DNA of 64,000 nt. Source: Bacillota bacterium. Lineage in GTDB: Bacteria; Bacillota_A; Clostridia; Tissierellales; Peptoniphilaceae. Shown here piece by piece: positions 8,962-17,546 of the stretch. Within the stretch, counting starts at the first letter, position 1; every line of letters begins with the position of its first letter. The translations under genes and the position numbers were made by a program. Where the stretch lies: contig JAEZWK010000018.1 of the NCBI GenBank assembly GCA_023443045.1, forward strand, positions 25,265 through 89,264. Reading direction: 5' to 3'. A model generated the notes under the pieces. It searched no databases. It was given only the letters and a program-made list of their open reading frames with translations, and was not told the origin of the DNA.

Positions 8962-9941
8962 TTTATGATTTTTTATACTTTTATATAACTAGTTTCTTCT
9001 TTGGAAATATTATAAGCATTAATTTAGCCGTTTTATTGGATTTTATTTTTGGAGATCCGCATTTTCGTCTACATCCCATTCGAATTTTCGGTGATTTGAT
9101 AAATTTAGAAAAACGTATTTTTGATTGTTTAGGTCTTTCCAATTTTATGCAATTTATTTTTGGGGCGATATGTACTCTATTCAATGTAGCTATTGTGTTT
9201 TTCATTTTTTTATATTTGGAGATTCTTCTTTTTAATTATAATTTTTTATTGTATATAATTTTTCAGAGTATTTTTATTTATTTTTCAGTATCTTTGAAAT
9301 CATTAATCGTAGAATCTAAAAAGGTTTTAACTTCTATTAAAAAAAGTATAGAAGAATCTAGAAAAAATCTTTCTATGATTGTGGGTCGTGATACAAATAA
9401 TTTAGATGAAGTTGGAATCTATAGAGCAGTTATAGAAACCGTTTCAGAGAATTTTTCGGATGGAGTGATAGCACCATTGTTTTATGCTACTATAGGTGGA
9501 GCTAAGTTTTCTATTGTCTATAAAATGATTAACACGATGGATTCTATGTGGGGATATAAAAATGAAGTTTATAATTATTTGGGGAAATTTGCGGCAAGAT
9601 TGGATGATTTGGTAAATCTGATTCCAGCTAGAATGAGTGCTATTTTATTGATTTTGATAAATAAACCAACCCTAAAAGTTTTTAAGATGTATTTCAAATA
9701 TAGATATGCACATTTATCTCCTAATTCAGCACATACAGAATCTGCAGTTGCAGCAATTTTGGATCTAAAGCTTGGTGGAGGAAATTTCTATCATGGAAAA
9801 TATGTAGAAAAGCCTTGGATAGGAGAAGGAAATGATCCAACACAATCTGATGTTTTTAAAAGTTTTCGTCTAATTATAAAAGCAGAATTTCTTTATCTTG
9901 TGATAATTAATATAATACTTTGGAGAATATATCTATGGTAA
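8958..9941 (+). CDS. cbiB: Adenosylcobinamide-phosphate synthase, membrane protein
   Basis: CbiB (CobD in Pseudomonas naming) joins aminopropanol phosphate to adenosylcobyric acid at the membrane. It has 327 residues, the usual length, with the motif FGDPHFRLHP near residues 31-40, several hydrophobic segments at both ends, and the conserved IVGRDTNNLDE, ETVSENFSDGVIAPL and SPNSAHTESAVA segments. It overlaps cobQ by four bases and the next gene at its 3' end, so the set is one translation-coupled operon. Confidence 0.94.
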   Translation: MIYDFLYFYITSFFFGNIISINLAVLLDFIFGDPHFRLHPIRIFGDLINLEKRIFDCLGLSNFMQFIFGAICTLFNVAIVFFIFLYLEILLFNYNFLLYIIFQSIFIYFSVSLKSLIVESKKVLTSIKKSIEESRKNLSMIVGRDTNNLDEVGIYRAVIETVSENFSDGVIAPLFYATIGGAKFSIVYKMINTMDSMWGYKNEVYNYLGKFAARLDDLVNLIPARMSAILLILINKPTLKVFKMYFKYRYAHLSPNSAHTESAVAAILDLKLGGGNFYHGKYVEKPWIGEGNDPTQSDVFKSFRLIIKAEFLYLVIINIILWRIYLW

Positions 9942-10996
9942 TTCATGGCGCGGATATTTATCAATTTGATAAGCAAGTCATAGATTTTTCATCTAATAAA
10001 AATCCTTATAAATATCCTGAAATTTTTGATAAATATATTTTAAATGGGATAAAAAATGTAAATATTTATCCGGATATACAAAATAGAAGTTTACGCAAAA
10101 ATATTTCTTATTATATAAATTACATGTATGATAGAGAGTTTGATATAGATAATGTGTTACCGGGTAATGGTTCTGTAGAATTATTGGATGCCATTATTTT
10201 TAATTATGAGAATATTATCATTTTTAATCCAGCTTTTTCTGAATACACTTTGATTGCAAAAAAGTATAATAAAAATATTATAGAATTGGATTATATCATT
10301 GATGATAATGTGGGTTTTCCTTTTGAAGATATAGATAAATTGGACATTTCAAATAGTTTATTTATTATAAATTCGCCCAATAATCCCACGGGTAAGTCTA
10401 TTTTGCCTAAATCGATAAATGAATTATTGAAAATTGTGAAAAATAAAAATAGCAAGATACTTTTGGATGAAGCCTTTATCGAAAATTCTAATCTAGAAAG
10501 TGTACTTAATTATTTAAATGATTTAGATGATATATATGTATTGAGGGCTTTTACAAAAACTTTTTCTCTTCCGGGATTAAGACTGGGATATGTAATTTCT
10601 GAAAGTGATAATATTTTAGATATTAAAAAAAATATTTTGCCATGGAGTGTAAATTCTTTTGCCACAGCTTTTTCAGAAGTTCTAAAAAATAGGGAGTTAG
10701 TGTTAGAGTATTTAGAGAAATCAAATAATTATATAGATGAAGTTAAAAAATTCACCTTTAGTTTTTTGAAGAATTGTAGAGATATAAGTTATTCTAAATC
10801 AGATACTATATTTTTTCTAATTGAATCGAGTAATAAAGATGATTTAATAAAGTTTTTACTACATAATGAAATTTATGTGCGCGATTGTGAAAGTTATAAA
10901 AATTTATCTAAGAATTCTATCAGATTGGCTATTAGAGATATGAAGGATATGAAGTATTTAAAAATTATAATAGAAAAGTGGGAATCACTATGTTAG
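9935..10996 (+). CDS. cobD: Threonine-phosphate decarboxylase-like PLP enzyme
   Basis: A fold-type I aminotransferase-family protein of about 353 residues that should make (R)-1-amino-2-propanol phosphate for CbiB. The N-terminus has the CobD pattern (IHGADIYQF... DFSSNKNP). The substrate-binding segment is INSPNNPTGKS, the Asp contacting PLP is in LLDEAF, and the PLP lysine is in RAFTKTFSLPG followed by LRLGY. I prefer the ATG at 9935, preceded by GGAG, over a TTG at 9920. Histidinol-phosphate aminotransferase is the main alternative by similarity, but the cobalamin neighbours argue for CobD. Confidence 0.85.
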   Translation: MVIHGADIYQFDKQVIDFSSNKNPYKYPEIFDKYILNGIKNVNIYPDIQNRSLRKNISYYINYMYDREFDIDNVLPGNGSVELLDAIIFNYENIIIFNPAFSEYTLIAKKYNKNIIELDYIIDDNVGFPFEDIDKLDISNSLFIINSPNNPTGKSILPKSINELLKIVKNKNSKILLDEAFIENSNLESVLNYLNDLDDIYVLRAFTKTFSLPGLRLGYVISESDNILDIKKNILPWSVNSFATAFSEVLKNRELVLEYLEKSNNYIDEVKKFTFSFLKNCRDISYSKSDTIFFLIESSNKDDLIKFLLHNEIYVRDCESYKNLSKNSIRLAIRDMKDMKYLKIIIEKWESLC

Positions 10997-12054
10997 ATGA
11001 AAGAGTAAAAAAAATTGAATCCTTAGATTTTAAGGAGGAAGAAAAAATACTCAGAATGTGGGATAATAATTTACATCCCAAAGGATCTCTGGGGAGGCTG
11101 GAGGAATTAAGTTCTAGAATACTTGCTTGTGAGGGTTTTATTACCGCTGATAAAAATCGCCGAGCTTTACTTATATTTGCAGGTGATCATGGAATTATAC
11201 ATTCTAAAGTAAGTTCTGGATATCCCATGCTTACATCTACACTTTTTCGTGCTGTTTCAGAACATAAAACTGGTGTATGCGCTTTAGCAAAAGATGCGAA
11301 TGTAGAAGTTTTTTTGGTAGATATGGGAATTAGAGAAAAAACCAGTTATGAAAATGCAATATACCATCGTCTTGGGAATGAAACAAATAATTTTTTAGAA
11401 AAACCTGCCATGTTACGTACAGAAGTTGTAGATGCGATAAATTTTGGAATAAAGATGGTGGATGACTTAAAAGAAAAGAATTATTCTATCATACATACTG
11501 GGGAGCTTGGAATTGCAAATACATGTTCTAGTTCTGCAATTATGAGTATGGTTTTAGATTTGCCAGCAGAAATAACAACTGGACTTGGTGCTGGAATTGA
11601 TGAAGAGACACTAAAAAACAAAAAAAACACAGTTGATTTAGCAAAATCAAAATATGGAATCACCGATGATGCTATTTATGCTCTTTCATGTGTTGGAGGA
11701 TATGAAATTGCGGCTTTGACGGGAGCGTTTTTAGGAGCGGCAATTCACAAAACGCCTATAGTTATAGATGGATTTATAACTGCTATTGCTAGTTATCTTG
11801 CATATATGATAAATAATAATTCAAAGGATTATTTTATTGCTAGTCATTCTTCGTGTGAAAGACAGATGGATATTATATTAAAAGAGCTAAATTTAGATGC
11901 ATATTATAATTTTAATATGAGACTTGGAGAGGGAAGTGGAGCTGTATTATTTCAAAAAATAATAGATGCAAGTATTTATGCTTTTTATAATATGGGAAAA
12001 TACAATGAGTTTAGCGTCCCTGACGATGCTGTATATGATATAAGGAGTAAATAA
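10990..12054 (+). CDS. cobT: Nicotinate-nucleotide--dimethylbenzimidazole phosphoribosyltransferase
   Basis: CobT activates the lower ligand base to its alpha-ribotide for B12 assembly. About 354 residues, normal. Visible signatures are HPKGSLGRLEELSSRI at the N-terminus, FAGDHGI, the GELGIANTCSSSA segment and the C-terminal MRLGEGSGAVL with the catalytic Glu. The ATG at 10990 is chosen over the in-frame GTG at 10978 because family proteins start close to this point. It overlaps the end of cobD and its stop overlaps cobU by one base. Confidence 0.95.
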   Translation: MLDERVKKIESLDFKEEEKILRMWDNNLHPKGSLGRLEELSSRILACEGFITADKNRRALLIFAGDHGIIHSKVSSGYPMLTSTLFRAVSEHKTGVCALAKDANVEVFLVDMGIREKTSYENAIYHRLGNETNNFLEKPAMLRTEVVDAINFGIKMVDDLKEKNYSIIHTGELGIANTCSSSAIMSMVLDLPAEITTGLGAGIDEETLKNKKNTVDLAKSKYGITDDAIYALSCVGGYEIAALTGAFLGAAIHKTPIVIDGFITAIASYLAYMINNNSKDYFIASHSSCERQMDIILKELNLDAYYNFNMRLGEGSGAVLFQKIIDASIYAFYNMGKYNEFSVPDDAVYDIRSK

Positions 12055-12587
12055 TGATTACATTAATTTCTGGTGGTGCTAGAAGTGGAAAAAGCACTTT
12101 TGCTGAAAAACTTTTAGACACTGATGATGTTTGTTATATTGCAACTGCTGTAAATGATGGATTAGAGATGCAAGAGCGAATCAAAAAACATAGAGAATCT
12201 AGAAATCAAAATTGGAGAACTTTTGAGGCGTATGATAAAAAATTAGTGGATGCTTTAGGAGATGAAAATAATTATATTTTAGAATGTCTGACGGTATATA
12301 TAAGTAATCTATATTATAAATATGGGAAAGATGAAGATATAACTCCTGAGATAGCACAAAAAGTTGAAGAGCATGCTATAAATGAATTAAAGAACTTTTT
12401 TGAAAAGATTAAAAGTGAAGATAAGAATTTAATTTTGGTAACCAATGAGCTTGGTATGGGTCTTGTTCCCATGGATAGATTGTCAAGATACTATAGAGAC
12501 TCTGTCGGTAGAATCAATCAAAAAATAGCTAGTATGGCCGATAATGTTTATGTAGTTTTTTTAGGAATGGAGTTAAAATTAAAATGA
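12054..12587 (+). CDS. cobU: Adenosylcobinamide kinase / adenosylcobinamide-phosphate guanylyltransferase
   Basis: CobU phosphorylates adenosylcobinamide and then transfers GMP to it. It has 177 residues, normal. The P-loop GGARSGKST is at residues 7-15, the guanylylated His is expected in IKKHRESR (about residue 46), and VTNELGMGLVP is the family segment near the C-terminus. It overlaps cobT by one base and cobS by four bases. Confidence 0.96.
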   Translation: MITLISGGARSGKSTFAEKLLDTDDVCYIATAVNDGLEMQERIKKHRESRNQNWRTFEAYDKKLVDALGDENNYILECLTVYISNLYYKYGKDEDITPEIAQKVEEHAINELKNFFEKIKSEDKNLILVTNELGMGLVPMDRLSRYYRDSVGRINQKIASMADNVYVVFLGMELKLK

Positions 12588-13336
12588 AATCATTATTATT
12601 TGCTTTTCAATTTTTATCTAGAGTCCCAATAAAAATTAATATCGATCTCAATAAATCTGTTATAGAAAAAGCCATTTTATTTTTTCCGATCGTGGGATTA
12701 TTTTTAGGGATTATCAATTATATTACAATTATTTTATTCAATTATTTAAAAGTCGATCCCATAATTATTTCATTTATATTACTTGCACAAAATCAAATAT
12801 ATACTGGAGCTATGCACCTTGATGGTCTTAGTGACTATTTTGACGGGATTTTTTCTAATAGACCTAAGGAAAGAATTATAGAGATAATGAAGGATAGTCA
12901 TATTGGTGTTTTTGGAAGTGTGAGTATTTTTTTCTTGCTCCTTGGAAAATTGATCGCTCTTAGAAGTATTGTTGTCTATTCACCAACAACTATTTTATTT
13001 GTATTTATGTTGTCTAGAGTTTTTTTGATGAATTCATTAAAAAAGGATGTAATCAGTGAATCTAAATTGGGAAGATTTTTTAGTGAAAATGTTAACAGAT
13101 CTTTAGTTAACATATTTACTATCATTATAATCATTCTAATTGTGTTATTTTCTATTTTTACTTACAATTACAATATAATTATTTCTATAGTTGTGGGCTA
13201 TTTAACTAGAAAATTTTTAGAATATAAGGCTATTAAGGTGTTAGGTGCTTTAAATGGCGATGTGTATGGAACGATTGTAGAAATATCTGAACTCATGATG
13301 ATGATTACGTTGGGGGCAACATGGAACTTATATTGA
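12584..13336 (+). CDS. cobS: Adenosylcobinamide-GDP ribazoletransferase (cobalamin synthase)
   Basis: CobS is a polytopic membrane enzyme that joins adenosylcobinamide-GDP to alpha-ribazole phosphate. It has 250 residues with about six hydrophobic segments. The family signature MHLDGLSDYFDG is near residue 85, followed by a conserved MKDSHIGVFG segment. It overlaps cobU by four bases and cobC by sixteen. Confidence 0.95.
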   Translation: MKSLLFAFQFLSRVPIKINIDLNKSVIEKAILFFPIVGLFLGIINYITIILFNYLKVDPIIISFILLAQNQIYTGAMHLDGLSDYFDGIFSNRPKERIIEIMKDSHIGVFGSVSIFFLLLGKLIALRSIVVYSPTTILFVFMLSRVFLMNSLKKDVISESKLGRFFSENVNRSLVNIFTIIIIILIVLFSIFTYNYNIIISIVVGYLTRKFLEYKAIKVLGALNGDVYGTIVEISELMMMITLGATWNLY

Positions 13337-13884
13337 TAAGACATATGAAAGCTGAAAATAATGTGAAAAAAATATATAAATTTAAAGAAGCTCATATCCT
13401 GCCTGAGAATAATATAAAAAGCTTTTTGGGGCTAAAAGAGGTTTATGTTTCTTCTTATCAGCGTTCTATAGATACAGCAAAAATATTGTTTCCTGACTGT
13501 GAAAATATAATAGTAGACTCTCTTTTGGATGAGCTGGATTTTAGTTTATTTAATATGAAAAGCTATGACGAAGTTAAGAAAAAATATTGGTATGAAATGA
13601 ATGAGCTATTTTCTAATTCTTTTAATCACAATGTAAAGGGATTAGAGAATTTAAATGATGTAAAAAAAAGATATCAGAGTTTTCTAGAAAAAATAAAGAA
13701 TAAAAATAGAGTTGTAGCTATAACTCATGATGCAATTTTTAGAATGGCTTTTTGTGATATAGTAGGTGATGATAATTATTCAAAGATAAATTCTACTTAT
13801 TTATCTAATATATGTATAGAGTATCAGAAAGATTATAAATTAATTAAAAATATAAATGGCGATCTATATGAAATGTTAAAATAA
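13321..13884 (+). CDS. cobC: Alpha-ribazole phosphatase-like histidine phosphatase
   Basis: A histidine-phosphatase-family protein of 187 residues. The phosphorylated His is in LIRHMKAE (residues about 6-13), where the usual RHG is RHM. The second catalytic His is in ITHDAIFRM (about residue 141), and an arginine contact lies in SSYQRSIDTA. As the last gene of the cobalamin run it fits CobC, which dephosphorylates alpha-ribazole phosphate or adenosylcobalamin phosphate. The fold also covers other phosphatases, so the function rests on context. Confidence 0.8.
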   Translation: MELILIRHMKAENNVKKIYKFKEAHILPENNIKSFLGLKEVYVSSYQRSIDTAKILFPDCENIIVDSLLDELDFSLFNMKSYDEVKKKYWYEMNELFSNSFNHNVKGLENLNDVKKRYQSFLEKIKNKNRVVAITHDAIFRMAFCDIVGDDNYSKINSTYLSNICIEYQKDYKLIKNINGDLYEMLK

Positions 13885-13893
13885 AAATTTCAG

Positions 13894-13922
13894 TTGTAAA
13901 TCTATATAATAAGCTTTATAAT
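13894..13922 (+). promoter_or_regulatory. Promoter upstream of the AI-2E family gene
   Basis: TTGTAA at 13894-13899 and TATAAT at 13917-13922 with 17-base spacing, 28 bases before the gene at 13950. Confidence 0.6.
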
Positions 13923-13949
13923 TAGATTAAAATTAATAGGGAGGAAGCT

Positions 13950-15011
13950 ATGTCCAAGACGACAAAATACTTATTAAATATATTTTTATTTTTAGCGATA
14001 GTATTATTATACACATATCTCAGAGATTACTTTAAAACTGTATTTAATGTGATCAGTTACTTGTTGGTTCCGCTGATTTTTGCAATTTATATATACTATG
14101 CTCTTAAACCGATAAAAAAACTGATGAATAAATTTCTGAAGAAAAATGGACTTGTTAGTGTTTTTGTTTTTATAATATTTATACTTATTGCACTACTTTT
14201 GATATACATGATAATAAATATTTTTGTAAATCAAGGTTATGAAATAGTTAAATCTATAAATGTAGATGCGATTTATGAAAATAATAAAGTGTGGATAGAT
14301 AAGTTAAATAATTTTATGAATTTTGATGAATTGATACAAAAAATCACTTCATATTTAAAAGATATAGCAACTAAAACTCCACAATACGCAGCTAAAGCAG
14401 CAGGTATGATATCTTCTGTAGGAACACAGCTTTTGATAGTTTTATTAGGTGTTTTCTATTTATTAAAAGATGACGAAGAAATTGCTAATGGATTAAATTC
14501 CTTAGCTAGCGGAAAATATGAATCCGAGATAAGAGAAATGTATTCAAGAACTAATAAAGTTTTAGAAACATATATTTCAGGTCAAGTATTTGTATCTCTG
14601 ATATTAGGAGTTTTGATGGCAATAGGTTATCTTATAATAGGATTACCAAATGCAATTCTTTTGGGAGCTATTTCTATGATTACCAATCTCATCCCATTTA
14701 TAGGGCCATTTATAGGAGCGGTACCTGCGATTGTGATTGGACTTGCGTCTGGACCTAGTATGGTTTTGAAGGCGGCGTTAGTAACATTTATAGTTCAGCA
14801 ATTAGAAAGTAATTTTATTACGCCAAATGTTATGGGCTCAAAATTAGATATACATCCATTTGTAGTTGTGGTAGTAGTTTTGGCGATTATGCAAATTTTT
14901 GGAGTTATAGGAGCTCTTATAGCAACACCACTATATCTTATTGTGGTAATCATCATCAAAACAATACACAAAATTTATTTGAAATCAAAGGGAATATGTA
15001 GCATAAAATAA
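13950..15011 (+). CDS. AI-2E family transporter (PerM/YdiK-like membrane protein)
   Basis: A 353-residue protein with about eight membrane segments. It shows the family features LLIVLLGVFYLLKDDE in the middle, the ITNLIPFIGPFIGAVPA segment and the C-terminal GSKLDIHPFVVVVVV...GVIGALIATPLY. Family members have been linked to autoinducer-2 export and, in some species, to sodium/proton antiport. The substrate is not readable here. A GGGAGG site precedes the ATG. It is a single gene bounded by its own promoter and a shared terminator. Confidence 0.88.
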   Translation: MSKTTKYLLNIFLFLAIVLLYTYLRDYFKTVFNVISYLLVPLIFAIYIYYALKPIKKLMNKFLKKNGLVSVFVFIIFILIALLLIYMIINIFVNQGYEIVKSINVDAIYENNKVWIDKLNNFMNFDELIQKITSYLKDIATKTPQYAAKAAGMISSVGTQLLIVLLGVFYLLKDDEEIANGLNSLASGKYESEIREMYSRTNKVLETYISGQVFVSLILGVLMAIGYLIIGLPNAILLGAISMITNLIPFIGPFIGAVPAIVIGLASGPSMVLKAALVTFIVQQLESNFITPNVMGSKLDIHPFVVVVVVLAIMQIFGVIGALIATPLYLIVVIIIKTIHKIYLKSKGICSIK

Positions 15012-15035
15012 AAAGCACCTATAAGTGCTTTTTTA
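15011..15035. terminator. Bidirectional terminator between convergent genes
   Basis: AAAAGCAC-CTATAA-GTGCTTTT inverted repeat with A and T tracts on both sides. The stop of the minus-strand methyltransferase lies in its loop. Confidence 0.85.
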
Positions 15036-15630
15036 ATATGACTAAAATTATTTCAAAATTTCCATGATAAGTTTTATAATTTTCTATCACTAATTCATTT
15101 TCTTGTAGAAAGTTTAAAAATTCTTCTCTGTTCCAATAATTGTGAATTTTACAACCACAAGTATTTAAAACAAAGGTTTTTAAATTGTGTTTAATTTGTG
15201 TTTTTCTTAGATATCCCGCAAAAATGATTTGACCATCATCTTTTAATACGCGTTTTATTTCACTGATTGCACCTTTTGGATCGTATAAAATGTGAAGTGT
15301 ATTAAATGCTAATACTTTATCAAATGTTTTATCGTCAAAAGGTATATTATATACATCGGTATGTTGGAATCTTAGAGCATCCGGAGGGCGAGATATATAA
15401 CTCTTTTTTTGGAATGCTTTATTGATTACATTTGAATTATAATCTGTCGCAACATAGTTATTGACATAATATGAAAGGTCAAAACTAAAATCTCCATCTC
15501 CACAACCTATTTCCAATACCCAATCATTATGGTCGAGATAATTTTTTGTTTCTTCGATTATATCTTCGAAAATTTTATAATCGCTTTTTTCACAATATTT
15601 ATATAATTTAGATAATTTTTCAAAATCCAT
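15019..15630 (-). CDS. Class I SAM-dependent methyltransferase
   Basis: A 203-residue methyltransferase of the UbiE/Methyltransf_11 type. Motif I is VLEIGCGDGDFSF near residue 40. The acidic residue of motif II is in VATDYNS, and motif III-like sequence is KVLAFNTLHIL followed by the LKDDGQIIFAG segment. No fused substrate domain is visible, so the substrate is unknown (small molecule, quinone-like or protein). It stands alone on the minus strand, converging with the AI-2E gene. Confidence 0.82.
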   Translation of the reverse strand: MDFEKLSKLYKYCEKSDYKIFEDIIEETKNYLDHNDWVLEIGCGDGDFSFDLSYYVNNYVATDYNSNVINKAFQKKSYISRPPDALRFQHTDVYNIPFDDKTFDKVLAFNTLHILYDPKGAISEIKRVLKDDGQIIFAGYLRKTQIKHNLKTFVLNTCGCKIHNYWNREEFLNFLQENELVIENYKTYHGNFEIILVILKKHL

Positions 15631-15730
15631 AATATCACCAGCTATATGAGTTTAACAAAAGAACAGCTAATTGTCAACAATTATTTTAATTTTTACACAA
15701 ATTATGATATACTAATTGAAAGGAGGAATT

Positions 15731-16408
15731 ATGAATATAGGAATTGTAGTTGCTGTAGAGTTCAGCGCTTTTTATAGAAAGTTTGGTGAGCCTCTTGAAG
15801 TTTTTGAGCATGGGCTTTTAAAAGTATATAAATATAAAACTGAGAATAATACACTATTTGTAGGTATATCTCATGCAGGGCAGATTAGAAGTGCGATTAT
15901 AGCAACAATATTAATAGAAAAGTATGATTGTAAAATGATATATAATTATGGATTGGTCGGTGCTTTAAAAGAAGATATGAAGGCATATGATATATATTTG
16001 GTAGATAGAGTTTGTCATACAGATAGAGATACTACATTATGTGATGAGGGTTATGTAAAAGGCCAGTATGAATTGTTTTCCGATCAATATATAGCTATGG
16101 ATGAAGATTATATAAAAAAAGTTTCAAGCTATTTTCCTGACTTAAAAAGGGCAAGGCTCGGTAGTTCTGATAAGTTTTTGGAATTTAGGGAACAGAAACT
16201 TTTGATGAAAGAAGAATATTCTGTAGAAATATGTGATATGGAAGGGGCTTCTCTTGCTTTGGTATGTCATAATTATAATATTCCACTTATTATGATAAAG
16301 ATAGTTAGCGACTCATTAATAGGAGGAGCAAAGGAATTTGTTACAACTTTTGAAGGAGCGTCAGATCAAGCGGTAGAATTACTCAGTTCCATATTAGAAA
16401 GGATTTAA
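15731..16408 (+). CDS. mtnN: 5'-methylthioadenosine/S-adenosylhomocysteine nucleosidase-like protein
   Basis: A nucleoside phosphorylase-fold protein of 225 residues that should cleave SAH and MTA in the methyl cycle. Family signatures are the N-terminal IGIVVAVEFSAF, the YNYGLVGAL segment and the ICDMEGASLALVCHNY segment, where the Met-Glu contacts ribose, followed by the catalytic Asp in IVSDS. The ATG at 15731 follows AAAGGAGG; an upstream in-frame TTG at 15716 would put that site inside the coding region. An extended -10 (TGATATACT) is at 15705-15713. It is followed two bases later by a methyltransferase gene, consistent with SAH removal. Confidence 0.85.
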   Translation: MNIGIVVAVEFSAFYRKFGEPLEVFEHGLLKVYKYKTENNTLFVGISHAGQIRSAIIATILIEKYDCKMIYNYGLVGALKEDMKAYDIYLVDRVCHTDRDTTLCDEGYVKGQYELFSDQYIAMDEDYIKKVSSYFPDLKRARLGSSDKFLEFREQKLLMKEEYSVEICDMEGASLALVCHNYNIPLIMIKIVSDSLIGGAKEFVTTFEGASDQAVELLSSILERI

Positions 16409-16409
16409 G

Positions 16410-17521
16410 ATGGACTATAATACATTGATAGAATCAATGAGTTTTGATAGATTTTATGATGGTGTTTTTTCGGATCCCAAAAAAGGAGATTATAAAAAAA
16501 TCGGTTTTAAGACTGTACTTATAAATGGTGAGAGATTTATTCAATTTTCGCTATTTAAAAACAATCAAGTTTTTCACGAAAATATGGATCTAGATGAGGC
16601 AAGAATTTTTTTGAATGATCAAAGAAATTTTAAGCAGCTTCTTTTTAGAGATATAGAAAATGATTATCACATTTTTTTAATGATGATAAAATTAGAGTAA
16701 AGAAAAAAGAGTCGATTAAATCTCTTCCTGATGGGACTCATAACAGAATTAAGGAATATATTCTTCCAGAGGGCGAAAAGGTTGATTTTTTAATTGAACT
16801 GGGGGTTATGACAGCTGAGGGAAGAGTTGTTAAAAAATATTTTCATAAATTTAAGCAGATAAATAAATTTTTAGAGTTTATTGATAATGAAGTGAAAGAT
16901 TTGTCTAAAACTAAAATCAATTGTTTGGATTTTGGTTGTGGCAAGAGTTATCTGACTTTTGCTATGTATTATTATTTCCGCAAAAAAGGCTTTAAAGAGA
17001 TTAAAATTGTTGGTCTAGATCTTAAAAAAGATGTTATACAAAAAATGAATGAGCTTGCGAAAAAACTGAACTATACGGGATTAGAATTTTTGCCTAAGGA
17101 TATAAGAGAATATTCTATAGGGGAAGAGGTAGATCTTTTAGTTACTTTACACGCATGTGATACTTTGACAGATATTGCGTTAAAAAATGCTGCAGAAAAG
17201 AAAATTAAGACAATACTAAGCGTGCCATGTTGTCAGCATGAATTATTTGATCAATTAAAAAATAGAGATTTTAATCCTATTTTAGAATATGGAATTTTAA
17301 AAGAAAAATTTTCATCTATTTTGACTGATGCGCTCAGAGCTTGCTATTTAAAAACTTTAGGTTATGATGTAAAAGTTGTAGAATTTATAGATGTGGGTCA
17401 TACACCTAAAAATATACTTATAAAAGCTAAATATACTGGAAAAATTGACGAAAGGGCAAAGGCTGAGTATAAGAGATTAAAAGAAATGTTTGCAATAAAA
17501 AATATATCTATAGAAAAATAA
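16410..17521 (+). pseudogene. SAM-dependent methyltransferase split by a -1 frameshift
   Basis: Two frames together make one methyltransferase of about 370 residues. The first part (16410-16700) encodes the N-terminal domain (start MDYNTLIESMSF) and stops at 16698-16700. The second frame continues without a gap from the T run at 16672-16678 through the segment at 16700-16807 to the stop at 17521. It holds motif I LDFGCGKSYLTF, VGLDLKKD, and VTLHACDT...VPCCQHE, a signature of a COG0500-type methyltransferase family. The junction contains T TTT TTA read in the zero frame, so -1 slippage would restore the full protein. A lost T in a homopolymer, by mutation or sequencing error, is the simpler explanation. 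Confidence 0.8.
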
Positions 17522-17546
17522 AAAAGCCTAACAAGGCTTCTTTTAT
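17520..17546. terminator. Bidirectional terminator between convergent genes
   Basis: AAGCC-TAACA-AGGCTT hairpin with an A run on one side and a T-rich run on the other, between the methyltransferase and the DUF438 gene. Confidence 0.75.
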
